In this document: in pieces, positions 42,362 to 53,900 of the stretch
Layout: every line of letters starts with the position of its first letter
Numbering within the stretch: the first letter of the stretch is position 1
Assembly: GCA_965153355.1 (NCBI GenBank)
Contig: OZ231128.1
Span: 16,678,001-16,742,000, forward strand
Direction of reading: 5' to 3'
DNA from: Flaccisagitta enflata
Taxonomy: Eukaryota; Chaetognatha; Sagittoidea; Aphragmophora
DNA length: 64,000 nt
Made by a program: the position numbers and the translations under genes
Notes under the pieces: model-generated
What the model was told of the DNA's origin: nothing
What the model saw: the letters and a program-made list of their open reading frames with translations, nothing else
Database searches by the model: none

Positions 42362-42775
42362 TAAAAGTTAAAGTTAAAGTTGAAGTTAAAGTTACTTAAG
42401 GTTGCTTAAAGTTACTTAAAGTTACTTAAGGTTACTTAAAGTTACTTAAAGTTACTTAAAGTTACTTAAAGTTACTTAAAGTTACTTAAAGTTACTTAAA
42501 GTTGCTTAAAGCTACTTAAAGTTACTTAAAGTTACTTAAAGTTGCTTAAAGCTACTTAAAGTTGCTTAAAGTTACTTAAAGTTACTTAAAGCTACTTAAA
42601 GTTGCTTGAGGTTACTTGAAGTTACTTGAAGTTACTTAAAGTTACTTAAAGTTGCTTAAAGATCTTACTTAAAGTTGCTTAAGGTTACTTAAAGTTACTT
42701 AGAGTTGCTTAAAGTTACTTAAAGTTACTTAACGTTACTTAACGTTACTTGAAGTTACCTAAAGTTACTTAAAAC
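42362..42775 (+). repeat. 10-bp minisatellite (GTTACTTAAA)n inside the LTR-like element
   Basis: About 38 units of GTTACTTAAA with GTTGCTTAAA, GCTACTTAAA and GTTACTTGAA variants. Confidence 0.97.
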
Positions 42776-43168
42776 TTGTTTTGCGGGCTCTTATTACAGG
42801 GTTATGCAAATTGCGAATTTTTTTCATTCTCATGATTTTTATTAGAATTGTCTCGACTAGTGTTTTCTCGATTTCTCTCCTTGAAAGTTTAGGGCGATTG
42901 GCCGTTGCTCTGTTTTTTTCTTTTAGGGGCATCGTCTTAGATACGATGAGTATTGAAGAGACTCCTTCTTTTCTGAGAGATCGTTTGTTAATACTTTTTG
43001 TCGATTTATTCTTTTTCCCTCAAACGCAATTTTCATCATTGGGTTGGTCACCACTTTTTAGTTGTATTTCCTCGTTTTGTTGATAAAAGGGGCAGTTGTA
43101 ATGTCTAACTTGTTGATGCTCAGGCTTTAGTATCGTCCTACAGTGTGTCCTGTCACTTAGAGTTGAGT

Positions 43169-43239
<71 letters not shown>

Positions 43240-44333
43240 TTGTTTCACTTTCCGGTCCGGCTTTCATTTTTTCCAATTTTCACATGAAGTCGGCGATATT
43301 ATTCGTATTTCTTCTTGATATTTATCCACTCTTTTTAGCGTTTATTGCAATAAACAAAAATATTACTCACTTTTCCAGTCACTATTGTTCATAGTTGACG
43401 AAATATTTACTCGAACTTTTCCCACAGAAATATTATTCCACTTTTTCAGTCGCTATTTATAGTGACAAAATATTAACCACTTAGTAGTCACGTGCGCGTT
43501 TCTTTTTCTCACTCTCTCTCTACCCCTTCCCGTCCCACCCCATCCCTTTTTCTCAACTCAATTCGATCAGAATTGACTGTGGGAAGTATTTTGTTTTCTT
43601 TTTCACGTAGTCGTTTTGGTTTGACTCGTTTTGTCTGCCTATTGGACTGGCAGTTTCTTTCTGTCTGTCTGTCACTGTCTGTCTTCATTCTTCTTTTGTG
43701 ACAGAAGAAGAATGGAAATGACTGAGACTTAGCTTCTTATTGTCCGTTGCCCCGGTCGGTTTGACAGCTTCTGTCTATGTGCAGATGAAAACATAAATGG
43801 TTTTTCACTCAATTTTGACATTCTTTTGAATTGATGGAAAAATTTGATTTCTTCACACGGGTCAATTTTGACCTGAATGAAGGTAGACTGATCACCTACT
43901 TTTATTTTTTGGATGGTCTTTGTCCATGTGTGAGAGAAACATATTTTACCTCAATTTGAACGAAATTTTTGGCTTTGTAAATTTGCATTTTGAATTTATC
44001 GAGTTGTCATTTGTCATTTGTCAATTGTCATATGTCATTTTCTCGTATTACGTGTCTCTCAATGCCTGTTTTTGGATACGTGGAATTCATTGCTGATTTC
44101 GTTTGCTAATTTCGTTTGCTAATTTTCATGTATGTGGTTTTTCAATCGCATTGCACACCGCGATTTTTCCACAATTTTTTTTCTTTTTTTTTTAAATTCG
44201 TTCTTTTTCTTACTTGAGTTTTTACGAATTTTCTTTTTAGCAAGTTCTCTTTCTGATACAGGGGTCTGAGTTGTTTTTGTATCTGAGTAAAATTTTTGAT
44301 AAAATTTTAGTCATGATAGGTAGCAGTTGGCCG
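42776..44333. other. 3' interior of the LTR-like element
   Basis: Contains a (CT)n tract (43171-43234) and two diverged phrases (AATATTACTCACTTTTCCAG and AATATTATTCCACTTTTTC). Frames are short (at most about 100 codons), hydrophobic and unrecognised. Confidence 0.5.
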
Positions 44334-44613
44334 AGAGATGAATGGCGCCATTGGCCATTCTCTCATTTTATCGGTCATTTCTCTTTTTTGGTTATTTTCC
44401 ATTTTATTATGATTTGCTCTCTCTCTCTTTTTATCGGTCACAAATATTCTCTCTCCCTGCGTTGATTTCGAATTTGCTTGAGTCTGATTAAAATCTTTCT
44501 TGGAAATCATTTCTCTCCTAAAATTAGCTTCGCTTATTTAGACAGATAAATCATTAGATAGATTTTGCTCTGCTCACCCCAGAATGACGAGCCCTCCTCG
44601 TTCATTCTGGACT
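44334..44613 (+). repeat. Right terminal direct repeat (LTR-like), 280 bp
   Basis: Matches 38831-39111 from AGAGATGAATGG to CATTCTGGACT with one substitution and one 1-bp deletion. CACTA follows at 44614-44618. Confidence 0.92.
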
Positions 44614-44618
44614 CACTA
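44614..44618. other. Right target site duplication, CACT(A)
   Basis: CACTA immediately after the right repeat, identical to 38827-38831. Confidence 0.8.
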
Positions 44619-44745
44619 TGTGAATGAAAATTAAAAGAGTGAATACTACAAGATACTCAATTTGATCATTTAAATGAAGTTTCAACCACTTGCAGTGCAT
44701 TATACTGTCTCGCTCTGTTTCTCAGTCTATTTCTATATCTATCTA

Positions 44746-45203
44746 CAGTAGATGTTGTCTAGACTTGGACATATGGGGTTAATGAAATAAAACTGTGTAT
44801 ATATAAAGCTAATGTTTCATATAATTGATAACGGGGTATGGTAGCTCTGTAGATAGAAAATTAGTTTGAATATACTAAATCCAATTTGCTCCACTAAAAC
44901 AGCTACCAGAATTGGTCTAGTGGTTAACTCACTTGACTTCAAATCCATCTTGATCCGTTTTTTCTTTAAAGGTTCAAGGTTTTGCAAATAAAGGAAATAG
45001 ATGAAGCTGAAATTCTGCCATAAAACATTTTATACTTACTAAAAGTTTTTTTTTTTTGTAAAGTAAGCCATTGGGGGATTCTATATCCCATTGTTAACCC
45101 CTTAAATTCTATACACTATACCAGCTAAATACTAATCCCCTTATTGTACTGATGCTCAGGTTATGAGCTCCCCCGTATTTCCAAGTCTAGACGACATCTA
45201 CTG
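44746..45203. mobile_element. 458-bp TIR element, TA-flanked
   Basis: The left end CAGTAGATGTTGTCTAGACT with TGGACATATGGGG matches the inverse of the right end CCCCGTATTTCCAAGTCTAG with ACGACATCTACTG. TA precedes and follows. No ORF of note. A diverged right end of the same kind lies at about 29795-29850. Confidence 0.8.
44908..44985 (+). other. tRNA-like promoter remnant (possible SINE-derived piece)
   Basis: TGGTCTAGTGGTTAACTC fits a tRNA A-box, and GGTTCAAGGTT about 60 bp downstream is a poor B-box. No cloverleaf could be drawn, so this is not called a tRNA gene. Confidence 0.25.
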
Positions 45204-45479
45204 TATCTATTCATCTCTATGTCTCTCTTTCTCTCTCACCCCTAAAGCATGAAAATATCACTGGGTGTGAGAGTAAGAGAGAACATTTTAGAACATTTAG
45301 AACATTTATTGTCCATATTGCAAATAAATACAATCGTACAATGGGTTAACATAGTACTTGGACTAAATTCATACAATAAATAACAAAAATAAATTAGTTC
45401 TCATGATTGTACAATACATACACGTCATCTAATCCAATTTCAGACAAATTCTCATTATTACAGGTCCCATCATTTCAGA

Positions 45480-45756
45480 TAAAGTTATAATTTCTTCCAT
45501 TAGTTCGAATCTGAATATCTCATCTCGTTCTTTCCATGTTCCAAATCCCACAATGATCTTAATAATGTTGACATTTGGAGTAGAGTATCCTTTTCTTCAG
45601 AAAATACAGCGTCAAAATTGATAGAATATCCCTCATTGTATAGGTTAACATTCTTCCATTTTTTACAGTGATTCAGACGATGACTTTCATCATCAGTAGT
45701 ATTACAATCTTTACAAAGTTTTGTGCCATATTTACTAGAATAGTTATTTGCACACT

Positions 45757-45760
<4 letters not shown>
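45480..45760 (-). pseudogene. LINE C-terminal zinc-ribbon fragment (second LINE family)
   Basis: Minus strand from about 45760: CANNYSSKYGTKLCKDC, TTDDESHRLNHCKKW, then SINFDAVFSEEKDTLLQ and LLRSLWDLEHGK before a stop at about 45500. The C..CxxC..H..C spacing and following acidic/hydrophobic tail resemble the C terminus of some non-LTR retrotransposon polyproteins. The upstream side is replaced by a GA tract. Downstream (45290-45480) AT-rich DNA with AACATTTATTGTCCATATTG may be the 3' end. Confidence 0.6.

Positions 45761-45812
<52 letters not shown>
45760..45812 (+). repeat. (GA)n microsatellite
   Basis: About 52 bp of GA. Confidence 0.97.
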
Positions 45813-45815
<3 letters not shown>

Positions 45816-45877
45816 TTTAAGCATAGTGTAAAAGTGAATGAGTTCACACAGTTTAGACTGAGACATTGAGGGATAGT

Positions 45878-45912
45878 GCACGTAGTTACGACGTCGTAAC
45901 AACGTGCATTTA
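45878..45912. repeat. Palindrome GCACGTAGTTACGACGTCGTAAC..
   Basis: GCACGTAGTTACGACG is mirrored by CGTCGTAACAACGTGC, an imperfect 30-bp palindrome. A related GTTGCGACGTCGCAAC lies at about 38770. Confidence 0.7.
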
Positions 45913-46017
45913 GAACAAACACAAATATTTTTGACAGGCACTGTCGTAACTACGTGGTTCCCCAAAGCATGCACCCAATTTAAAAAAAAGGAAATAGAGG
46001 AAGGAATGAGGGGATGG

Positions 46018-46152
46018 AAAAACAAGGCCGTATACACTCCCCCCCAGTCGCGGACAGGTGGGCAGGAGCGGAAAACAGAAATGTGATGTGACGTGACCGA
46101 CCGACCAACCGATACGCCAAGTTTTAGAGTCGCGAGTCCTCGACTAAAAAAG
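46018..46152 (-). repeat. Family A element, full-length, minus strand
   Basis: AAAAACAAGGCCGTATACAC, GTCGCGGACAGGTGGGCAGG, a GACCGACCGACCAACCG run and GAGTCGCGAGTCCTCGACTA followed by AAAAAAG. A GA tract starts about 12 bp later. Confidence 0.9.
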
Positions 46153-46161
46153 AGGAAAGAG

Positions 46162-46162
<1 letters not shown>

Positions 46163-46212
<50 letters not shown>
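46163..46212 (+). repeat. (GA)n microsatellite
   Basis: About 46 bp of GA directly downstream of a family A A-rich tail. Confidence 0.97.
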
Positions 46213-46705
46213 CAGAGACAGACAGACACAGTCAGATATAAAATACATGTATTTCTATGGGTATTTACTCTGCATGAGTACAATGGATTTCAGAAGTTGT
46301 CTTGGGTGGGTTGTGAATCAACAAAAAATCTCATGTACAGAGGTTATAACAAAATGAATATGAAAAATAGATGAATTACAGTATATCTAGAAAACATGAA
46401 GAAAATCCACTTTTGTTACTGAAAGTTAGAAAAACTGCAAACCAGATAGGAAGTAGTTTGGTTCATATAGTTGATCAAAACACTGAGAAGCAATATCAGG
46501 GTTTGACTTTAAAAATAGATTGAGGCCAAACTACTTAAGACCCAATGCTAAAATTTAGCATGAATCAATGCAAACATATTCTTTCTGCAGATCTGGTGTT
46601 TTTTTCAGCGTTTGATTTTTTTTTCATTTTTGAGTTCGATTTTTTCCATTTTTGAGTTATATTTTATTTTTTGTTTCATTTGTCATAAAAATCACACTTG
46701 AATAC
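46213..46705. other. No supported gene
   Basis: AT-rich; no recognised repeat or motif. Confidence 0.45.
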
Positions 46706-46707
46706 TG

Positions 46708-46815
<108 letters not shown>

Positions 46816-46914
46816 TTCCCCTCTCTGTCTCTCTCGCTCAAATTCTTTTTCTGTTTTCTTCCTTTCTTCTCCTCCTTTCCTTCCTTCCTCCCTTTGCTTT
46901 TTTCTATCTGGAAA

Positions 46915-47060
46915 ATTTTCACCATAAAGCTCATTCTACATGGTAAAATTTTGATATCAGAATCATCAAAATCAGCGGTATGGTGAAAAAAATTTTTTCA
47001 CCATCAGGCCAATTGGTTTGGAAAAAATTTTCACCATTGGAAACTTTCACCATTGGAAGA
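46915..47060. repeat. Repeated TTTTCACCAT hairpin block
   Basis: GGTGAAAAAAATTTTTTCACC at about 46982 forms a hairpin; AAATTTTCACCATTGGAAAC and TTTCACCATTGGAAG follow. The block resembles 38570-38720. Confidence 0.6.
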
Positions 47061-47084
47061 TACACCCGTTTCAAAGAGCTTCAA

Positions 47085-47545
47085 AAACTCTTTCATTTGA
47101 GCTCTCACAGAACATTGTAGCTTCAGAACTTCTGTATATATGATGCTCTAGAGATAACCTCTCAAAAATCTCAAATCTGGTTTCTATCTTTTTTGATTGA
47201 ATAATTTTAAATTGATATAGCTTCTAAACGAATAGGAATCATGGTTTCTGCTTGGTTTCATATTGTAGAGAATTCGAAATACTTCAATTTCACCTTGAAT
47301 TTCATACCATTTATTTGATATCGTCCTTCTACAGATTATGCAAAACAAAAAGTGTCTCTTTGTCAGACGCCGGTATTTGCTTTTTTTGGCAATTAAGAAA
47401 ATAAGTACTAAACTTCAATCGTATGCCATTTGAAAACGACTTAAGCTAGAAATTTCTAATTGGTCTAGATTTGTAGAGTTTTTGAAGCTCTTTAAATTGC
47501 TCATGGATTTTAAGTTAAGAATATGAACAGTTTTCAGCTAATCAA
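47085..47545 (+). repeat. Inverted-repeat arm G, left
   Basis: Pairs with 48530-48950 inverted: ATGGTTTCTGCTTGGTTTCA, TTTCACCTTGAATTTCATAC, GGCAATTAAGAAAATAAG, CTTCAATCGTATGCCATT, TTGGTCTAGATTTGTAG and CTCATGGATTTTAAG all have inverse counterparts. Confidence 0.8.
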
Positions 47546-48529
47546 GTAAAACTGAGCATCCGGTTTTCATCTTGGCCATTGTTTTAACGATCTAATTCTA
47601 AGAAAGATGCTCAAGAACCATGTTTCAGCTTTGAATGTTAACGATGCAGTTGGCGTACGCAACAAAGCCTCTTTCCATACATATCTCTTTTCCTCTAAAC
47701 TTTATACCCTCATGACAAGTTAATCGCAGTTTGACAGGAGGAGAAACGTCTTATAAATTGGGTTTCTTCTCTGCTTTTGATCAGGCAAAAAAGTCACAGT
47801 GGCTAGTAGTAGTCATTGTCTTTGAAAGGGGAGCAGACCAGAATGGGGATTGGGGAGCTTTTTCAAATTCAATGATGAAACTGATGCACGTAATGTTCAT
47901 CAATTGTGATATTTAAAGAAATGAGGGGTGGGTCTTCATTTGAAAGGAAGGATTCATCACAACGGCAAACTTAACCCGAATAAGCAACTTATGACAAAAG
48001 CGGGTTTAGTAGATTTTGTCCATACTTGATACTCCAAATATCACATCCCTGGCTCTATTTGTCTATACACTATACTTGTCCCCATTATCTCATGTTTAAC
48101 AAAATCTACTGTGTTTGATATTTGCATTCAATTTTTCTCTCTCATGTTCTCACGTTCTCACTTCTCACGTTCTCACATACTCTCTCACGTTCATTTTAAA
48201 TCATGCCGGTTGATGTCCTGCTGCGAAAGAAGATCTTTTCTATCGTTACATGAACAAAAGGTAGTCCGAGATTGGTATGAAATAATAAGGGGTGTACAAA
48301 ATTGAGTCGTTTTTGATTCCCCTCCCCCCTCCCCCAACCCTCCCTGTCTTTGATTTTCTTCCCACAACGCTTTGCGTTGCGTTACAAAATCTATGATTTT
48401 CTTCCCCATAAAGCGATAAAACAGTGTATTTAAGCTTTAAATAGTGTTAGAATTTGTTTTTACAAATCAGGTCTTATGATTTGGTACTGCCAAAACTTAA
48501 GTGGCCAAAAAAAGTTGGACGTAAACCAC
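47546..48529. other. Core between G arms
   Basis: About 1 kb with no convincing ORF. A smaller inverted pair, TAGTAGATTTTGTC at 48007 and AACAAAATCTACTG at 48098, lies within. Confidence 0.5.
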
Positions 48530-48950
48530 TTATACTTTTTGCTTAAAATCCATGAGCATTTAAAAGAGCTCCGAAAACCCGACTAATCTAGACCAAGCAG
48601 AAATATGTAGCTCAAGTCGTTAAGTAATGGCATAAGATTGAAGTTCATAACTTATTCTCCTAATTGCCAAATAGAACAGATTTCAGCGCCTGAAAACTTT
48701 TTATCGAACATTTTCTGTAGAATCAAAAAAATAAAATGAATGGTACAAAATTCAAGGTGAAAATGAAGTACCTACTTTGAATTCTCTGCAAGATGAAACC
48801 AAGCAGAATTCATGTTTCTGCCTCGTTTACAAGCTGTGTCAACTGAAAGTTGGTTCCTCTAAAAAGTTGAAAGCAAGATTCGAGATTCTTGAGTGGTCAT
48901 CTTTAGATAATCATAACTTCTCAAGTTTTGAAGCTACAATTATCGGAAGC
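48530..48950 (-). repeat. Inverted-repeat arm G, right
   Basis: Inverse counterpart of 47085-47545 with many substitutions. Includes CTTAAAATCCATGAGCA, GAACTCC-free GAGCTCCGAAAACCCGAC, GACCAAGCAGAAATATG and CAAGGTGAAAATGAAG. Confidence 0.8.
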
Positions 48951-48962
48951 AATTAACAGTCT

Positions 48963-48964
<2 letters not shown>

Positions 48965-48998
<34 letters not shown>
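48965..48998 (+). repeat. Poly-T tract
   Basis: 34 consecutive T residues shortly upstream of a family A copy. Confidence 0.97.
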
Positions 48999-48999
<1 letters not shown>

Positions 49000-49027
49000 G
49001 TTATTTTTTGCTCTCCCCAAATCGTCT

Positions 49028-49214
49028 TTTTAGTCGCGTGCACGCGACTCTACAACCCGCGATGTCCGTCCGTCGGTGGGTTGGTCACCTTTTACTTTTT
49101 TTATGATTTTATTTCTTTGACCTCACTGCTCCTGCCCAAATGGTCTAGTGACCTCGAATGTGGCCCCTGTCCACCCGCACGCGACTTCGGTAGCCGTGTA
49201 TCCAGCCTTGTTTT
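49028..49214 (+). repeat. Family A element, full-length
   Basis: TTTTTAGTCGCGTGCACGCG, CTACAACCCGCGATGTCC, GACCTCACTGCTCCTGCC, CACCCGCACGCGACTTCGG and TAGCCGTGTATCCAGCC with TTGTTTTC. Very similar to 25908-26093. Confidence 0.93.
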
Positions 49215-50063
49215 CTCCTTTTCCCCCCTTCCGTTCCCTCCCCCATTTCGAAACCCTTTGATTTTTATACAGGCCTGGAAATAATACCAATCACGCCCAT
49301 GAGAGACCTCCACAGCCTTATATTCTTGTCTGGAAAGGCGAATACTTTATGTCACAGTGCAAACGAGCATGCAATTTGACAAGTCAAAACGGTTTATACG
49401 ATATTTTTTGTTTTTATCTATTCAAATATTTTTTATTGAGATAAAGGTTTTGTAGTTGGTAATCATCAATTTTTTGCATTGAAAAGCGTTTTTCTGCTCC
49501 ATATGCTTAGGAAATGTGAGAAAAAAGGATGCCAAATTGATGGATTTTTAACAAAAATTGATTCTTGTGCATGGACATGTCTCGCGTGAAAAACCGAATC
49601 TATCTCTTAATTCAAAATTTTGCATTTTGAAAAACATGGCATCAGTCTAAACACTTTTAAGAAACAGGCCATTTGTTCAAAAATACAAAATTTTGCATAC
49701 AGAGACAGATTCGGTTTTTCACGTGGCAACACCTGATGTTTTCCGTGCAATTCTTTTTAAGAAAATCTGTTGTTTCACTGAGTATGCTGTGACTTTACCG
49801 ATGCGAGATCAATACTATTGGTCAGTTAACCACTTTTCAATTAATTTAGGGAGTATAAAGCATGCATAAGACTTTAGTTTTTGTTATATTTTCGCTGCAG
49901 AGCAGCGTATTCTATCACAGAACAGAACGATTTGTCAAATTTGACGCTGTTCTGCACCACGACTTATCGCCGCTGCTCTGCTGGCTGTCAACCGGCTACT
50001 TTGCCTCATCACCTTTAACCGATCACCGGGTACCGGGGTACCGCTGACTAAGTGCTCTAATTC

Positions 50064-50065
<2 letters not shown>
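49215..50065. other. No supported gene
   Basis: It holds a loose inverted pair: ATTCTTGTGCATGGACATG and CTCGCGTGAAAAACCGAATC near 49560-49600 against GATTCGGTTTTTCACGTGGC near 49706-49726. Otherwise unremarkable. Confidence 0.5.

Positions 50066-50069
<4 letters not shown>

Positions 50070-50102
<33 letters not shown>
50070..50102 (+). repeat. (CT)n microsatellite
   Basis: About 32 bp of CT. Confidence 0.95.
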
Positions 50103-50104
<2 letters not shown>

Positions 50105-50180
50105 GCATTTAAGTGAGCTTAATACATACTGATAAGAGAAATAAAAGAAGCTTCCAACTGCTCGCGGAATATAGAGAGGG

Positions 50181-50352
<172 letters not shown>

Positions 50353-50526
50353 TAAAGTAGTTCTGTTCTCCAGTTTTATAGGACATCGTTCTTTAGCGAT
50401 ATTATTATAATGTTTGTGGCGAGGCCCGGGAAGAAGGGAGAAGGGAGGGAGAGAGAGGATATTGAGCGGGCCACGCTATGGTCGACTTATTTTTGACTTG
50501 CGAAAATAGATGTAAATTTGTCTCAA

Positions 50527-50626
<100 letters not shown>

Positions 50627-50900
50627 ATTACGTCACGTGCTCACGTCACGACTATGTATAACTTTTGGGTTTCCAATTTGTCCAATACCTTCACCCAATA
50701 TCTTCACCCCACCTCCCTTCCTCTCCTTACTGCTTTTCCTTCTTCACTTTGAAACATATCTTTGCTCGCCGGAAGTAACAAAAGACATTTCCATGCTCCC
50801 CACGTTCGTGCTCAATTTACAACTCTCTCTTTCTTCCCCTCGTCCCACTTCGTCAATCACCGTCAATAAATGTTCCAATCTATTTACGGTATGTGTGTTT

Positions 50901-53900
50901 CAGCAGCCACTCGTCCCAGCAGCCACTTTTTACATGCAGAACCTAAAAACTGGGGATAGAGTCAGCAGCCACTCCAGCAGCCACTATTTTCTTCGTCTCT
51001 GGGATAGGTCCAGCAGCCACTAGCAGTCACCCAGCAGCCACTGGTTATAAAATCAGGGATTGGGCCAGCAGCCACTCAGCAGCCACTATTAAAAGTTGTT
51101 AGTAAAAAGCCAACAGCCATTTCTTATAATCCTTGGGATAAAGCCATCAGCCACTCAGCAGCCACTAGTTATAAAATTGGGGATTGGGCCAGCAGCCACT
51201 CAGCAGCCACTTTTGAAAATTTTGAAGATAGAGCCAGCAGCCACTATATATTGTCATTGAGAAAAAGCCAGCAGCCACTCAGCAGCCACTGGTTATAGAA
51301 TCGGGGATTGGGCCAGCAGCCACTCAGCAGCCACTCAGCAGCCACTGGTTATAAAATCGGGGATTAGGCCAGCAGCCACTCAGCAGCCACTTTTCAAAAA
51401 CTTGAAGATAGACCCAGCAGCCACTGCATATTGTCATTGAGAAAAAGCCAGCAGCCACTCAGCAGCCACTGGTTATAAAATCGGGGATTGGGCCAGCAGC
51501 CACTGGTTATAAAATCGGGGATTGGGCCAGCAGCCACTCAGCAGCCACTTTTCAAAAACTTGAAGATAGAGCCAGCAGCCACTACATATTGTCATTGATA
51601 AAAAGCCAGCAGCCACTCAGCAGCAACTAGTTATAAAATCGGGGATTGGGCCAGCAGCCACTCAGCAGCCACTTTTGAAAAATTGAAGATAGAGCCGGCA
51701 GCCACTATATATGGTCATTGAGAAAAAGCCAGCAGCCTCTCAGCAGCCACTGGTTATAAAATCGGGGATTGGGCCAGCAGCCACTGGTTATAAAGTCGGG
51801 GATTGGGCCAGCAGCCACTCAGCAGCCACTATTCAAAATCTTAGTAAAGAGCCAACAGCCATTTCTTATAATCCTTGGGAAAAAGCCAGCAGCCACTCAG
51901 CAGCCACTAGTTATAAAATCGGGGATTGGACCAGCAGCCACTCAGCAGCCACTTTTGAAAAATTTGAAGATAGAGCCAGCAGCCACTATATATTGTCATT
52001 GAGAAAAAGCCAGCAGCCACTCAGCAGCCACTGGGTATAGAATCGGGGATTGGGCCAGCAGCCACTCAGCAGCCACTGGTTATAAAATCGAGGATTGAGC
52101 CAGCAGCCACTCAGCAACCACTTTTCAAAAACTTGAAGATAGAGCCAGCAGCCACTACATATTGTCATTGAGAAAAAGCCAGCAGCCAATCAGCAGCAAC
52201 TAGTTATAAAATTGGGGATTGGGCCAGCAGCCACTCAGCAGCCACTTTTGAAAAATTTGAAGATAGAGCCAGCAGCCACTATATATGGTCATTGGGAAAA
52301 AGCCAGCAGCCACTCAGCAGCCACTGGTTATAAAATCAGGGATTGGGCCGACAGCCACTAAGCAGCCACTGGTTATAAAGTCGGGGATTGGGCTAGCAGC
52401 CACTCAGCAGCCACTTTTCAAAAACTGGAAGATCGAGCCAGCAGCCACTATATATTGTCATTGAGAAAAAGACAGCAGCCACTCAGCAGCCAATAGTTAT
52501 AAAATCGGGGATTGGGCCAGCAGCCACTCAGCAGCCACTTTTGAAAAATTTGAAGATAGAGCCAGCAGCCACTATATATTGTCATTGAGAAAAAGCCAAC
52601 AGCCACTCAGCAGCCACTGGTTATAAAATCGGGGATTGGGCTAGCATCCACTCAGCAGCCACTGGTTATAAAATCGGGGATTGGGCCAGCAGCCACTCAG
52701 CAGCCACTCTTCAAAAACTTGAAGATAGAGCCTGCAGCCACTACATATTGTCATTGAGAGAAAGCCAGCAGCCACTAAGCAGCCGCTAGTTATGAAATCG
52801 GGGATTGGGCCAGCAGCCACTCAGCAGCCACTTTTGAAAACTTTGAAGATAGAGCCAGCAGCCACTTTATATGGTCATTGAGAAAAAGCCAGCAGCCACT
52901 CAGCAGCCACTGGTTATAAAATCGGGGATTGGGCCAGCAGCCACTCAGCAGCCACTCGCTATAAAGTCAGGGATTGGGCCAGCAGCCACTCAGCAGCCAC
53001 TATTAAAAATCTTTAAAGAGCCAACAGCCATTTCTTATAATTTCTTGGGATAAAGCAAGCAGCCACTCAGCAGCCACTAGTTATAAAATCGGGGATTGGG
53101 CCAGCAGCCACTCAGCAGCCACTTTTGAAAAATTTGAAGATAGAGCCAGCAGCCACTATATATTGTCATTGAGAAAAAGCCCGCAGCCACTCAGCAGCCA
53201 CTGGTTATAGAATCGGGGATTGGGCCAGCAGCCACTCAGCAGCCACTGGTTATAAAATCAGGGATTGGGCCAGCAGCCACTCAGCAGCCACTTTTCAAAA
53301 ACTTGAAGATAGAGCCGGCAGCCACTACATATTGTCATTGAGAAAAAGCCAGCAGCCACTCAGCAGCCACTAGTTATAAAATCGTGGATTGGGCCAGCAG
53401 CCACTCAGCAGCCACTTTTGAAAAATTTGAAGATAGAGCCAGCAGCCACTTTACATGGTCATTGAGAAAAAGCCAGCAGCCACTCAGCAGCCACTGGTTA
53501 TAAAATCGGGGATTGCGCCAGCAGCCACTCAGCAGCCACTGGTTATAAAGTCAAGTTGGGCCAGCAGCCACTCAGCAGCCACTATTCAAAATCTTTAGTA
53601 AAGAGCCAACAGCCATTTCTTATAATCCTTGGGATAAAGCCAGCAGCCACTCAGCAGCCACTTGTAATAAAACCGGGGATTGGGCCAGCAGCCACTCAGC
53701 AGCCACTTATGAAAAATTTGAAGATAGAGCCAGCAGCCACTATATATTGTCATTGAGAAAAAGCCAGCAGCCACTCAGCAGCCACTGGTTATAAAATCGG
53801 GGATTGGGCCAGCAGCCACTCAGCAGCCAGTGGTTATAAAATCGGGAATTGGGCCAGCAGCCACTCAGCAGCCACTTTTCAAAAACTTGAAGATAGAGCC

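Larger units (their letters stand above)
38831..44613 (+). mobile_element. 5.8-kb LTR-retrotransposon-like element lacking pol (LARD-like)
   Basis: Direct repeats of 281 and 280 bp bound a 5.2-kb interior, and CACT(A) is duplicated outside. Immediately after the left repeat is TGGTACCAGTCGGGGC, which starts with TGG like a tRNA primer-binding site; the tRNA was not identified. The interior has one coding-like frame (39402-40871), then about 3.4 kb with tandem repeats and no reverse transcriptase, integrase, RNase H or protease motif on either strand. A clear polypurine tract before the right repeat was not seen. Non-autonomous LTR elements (large retrotransposon derivatives) have this layout; the classification is inference. 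The near identity of the repeats implies recent insertion. Confidence 0.8.
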
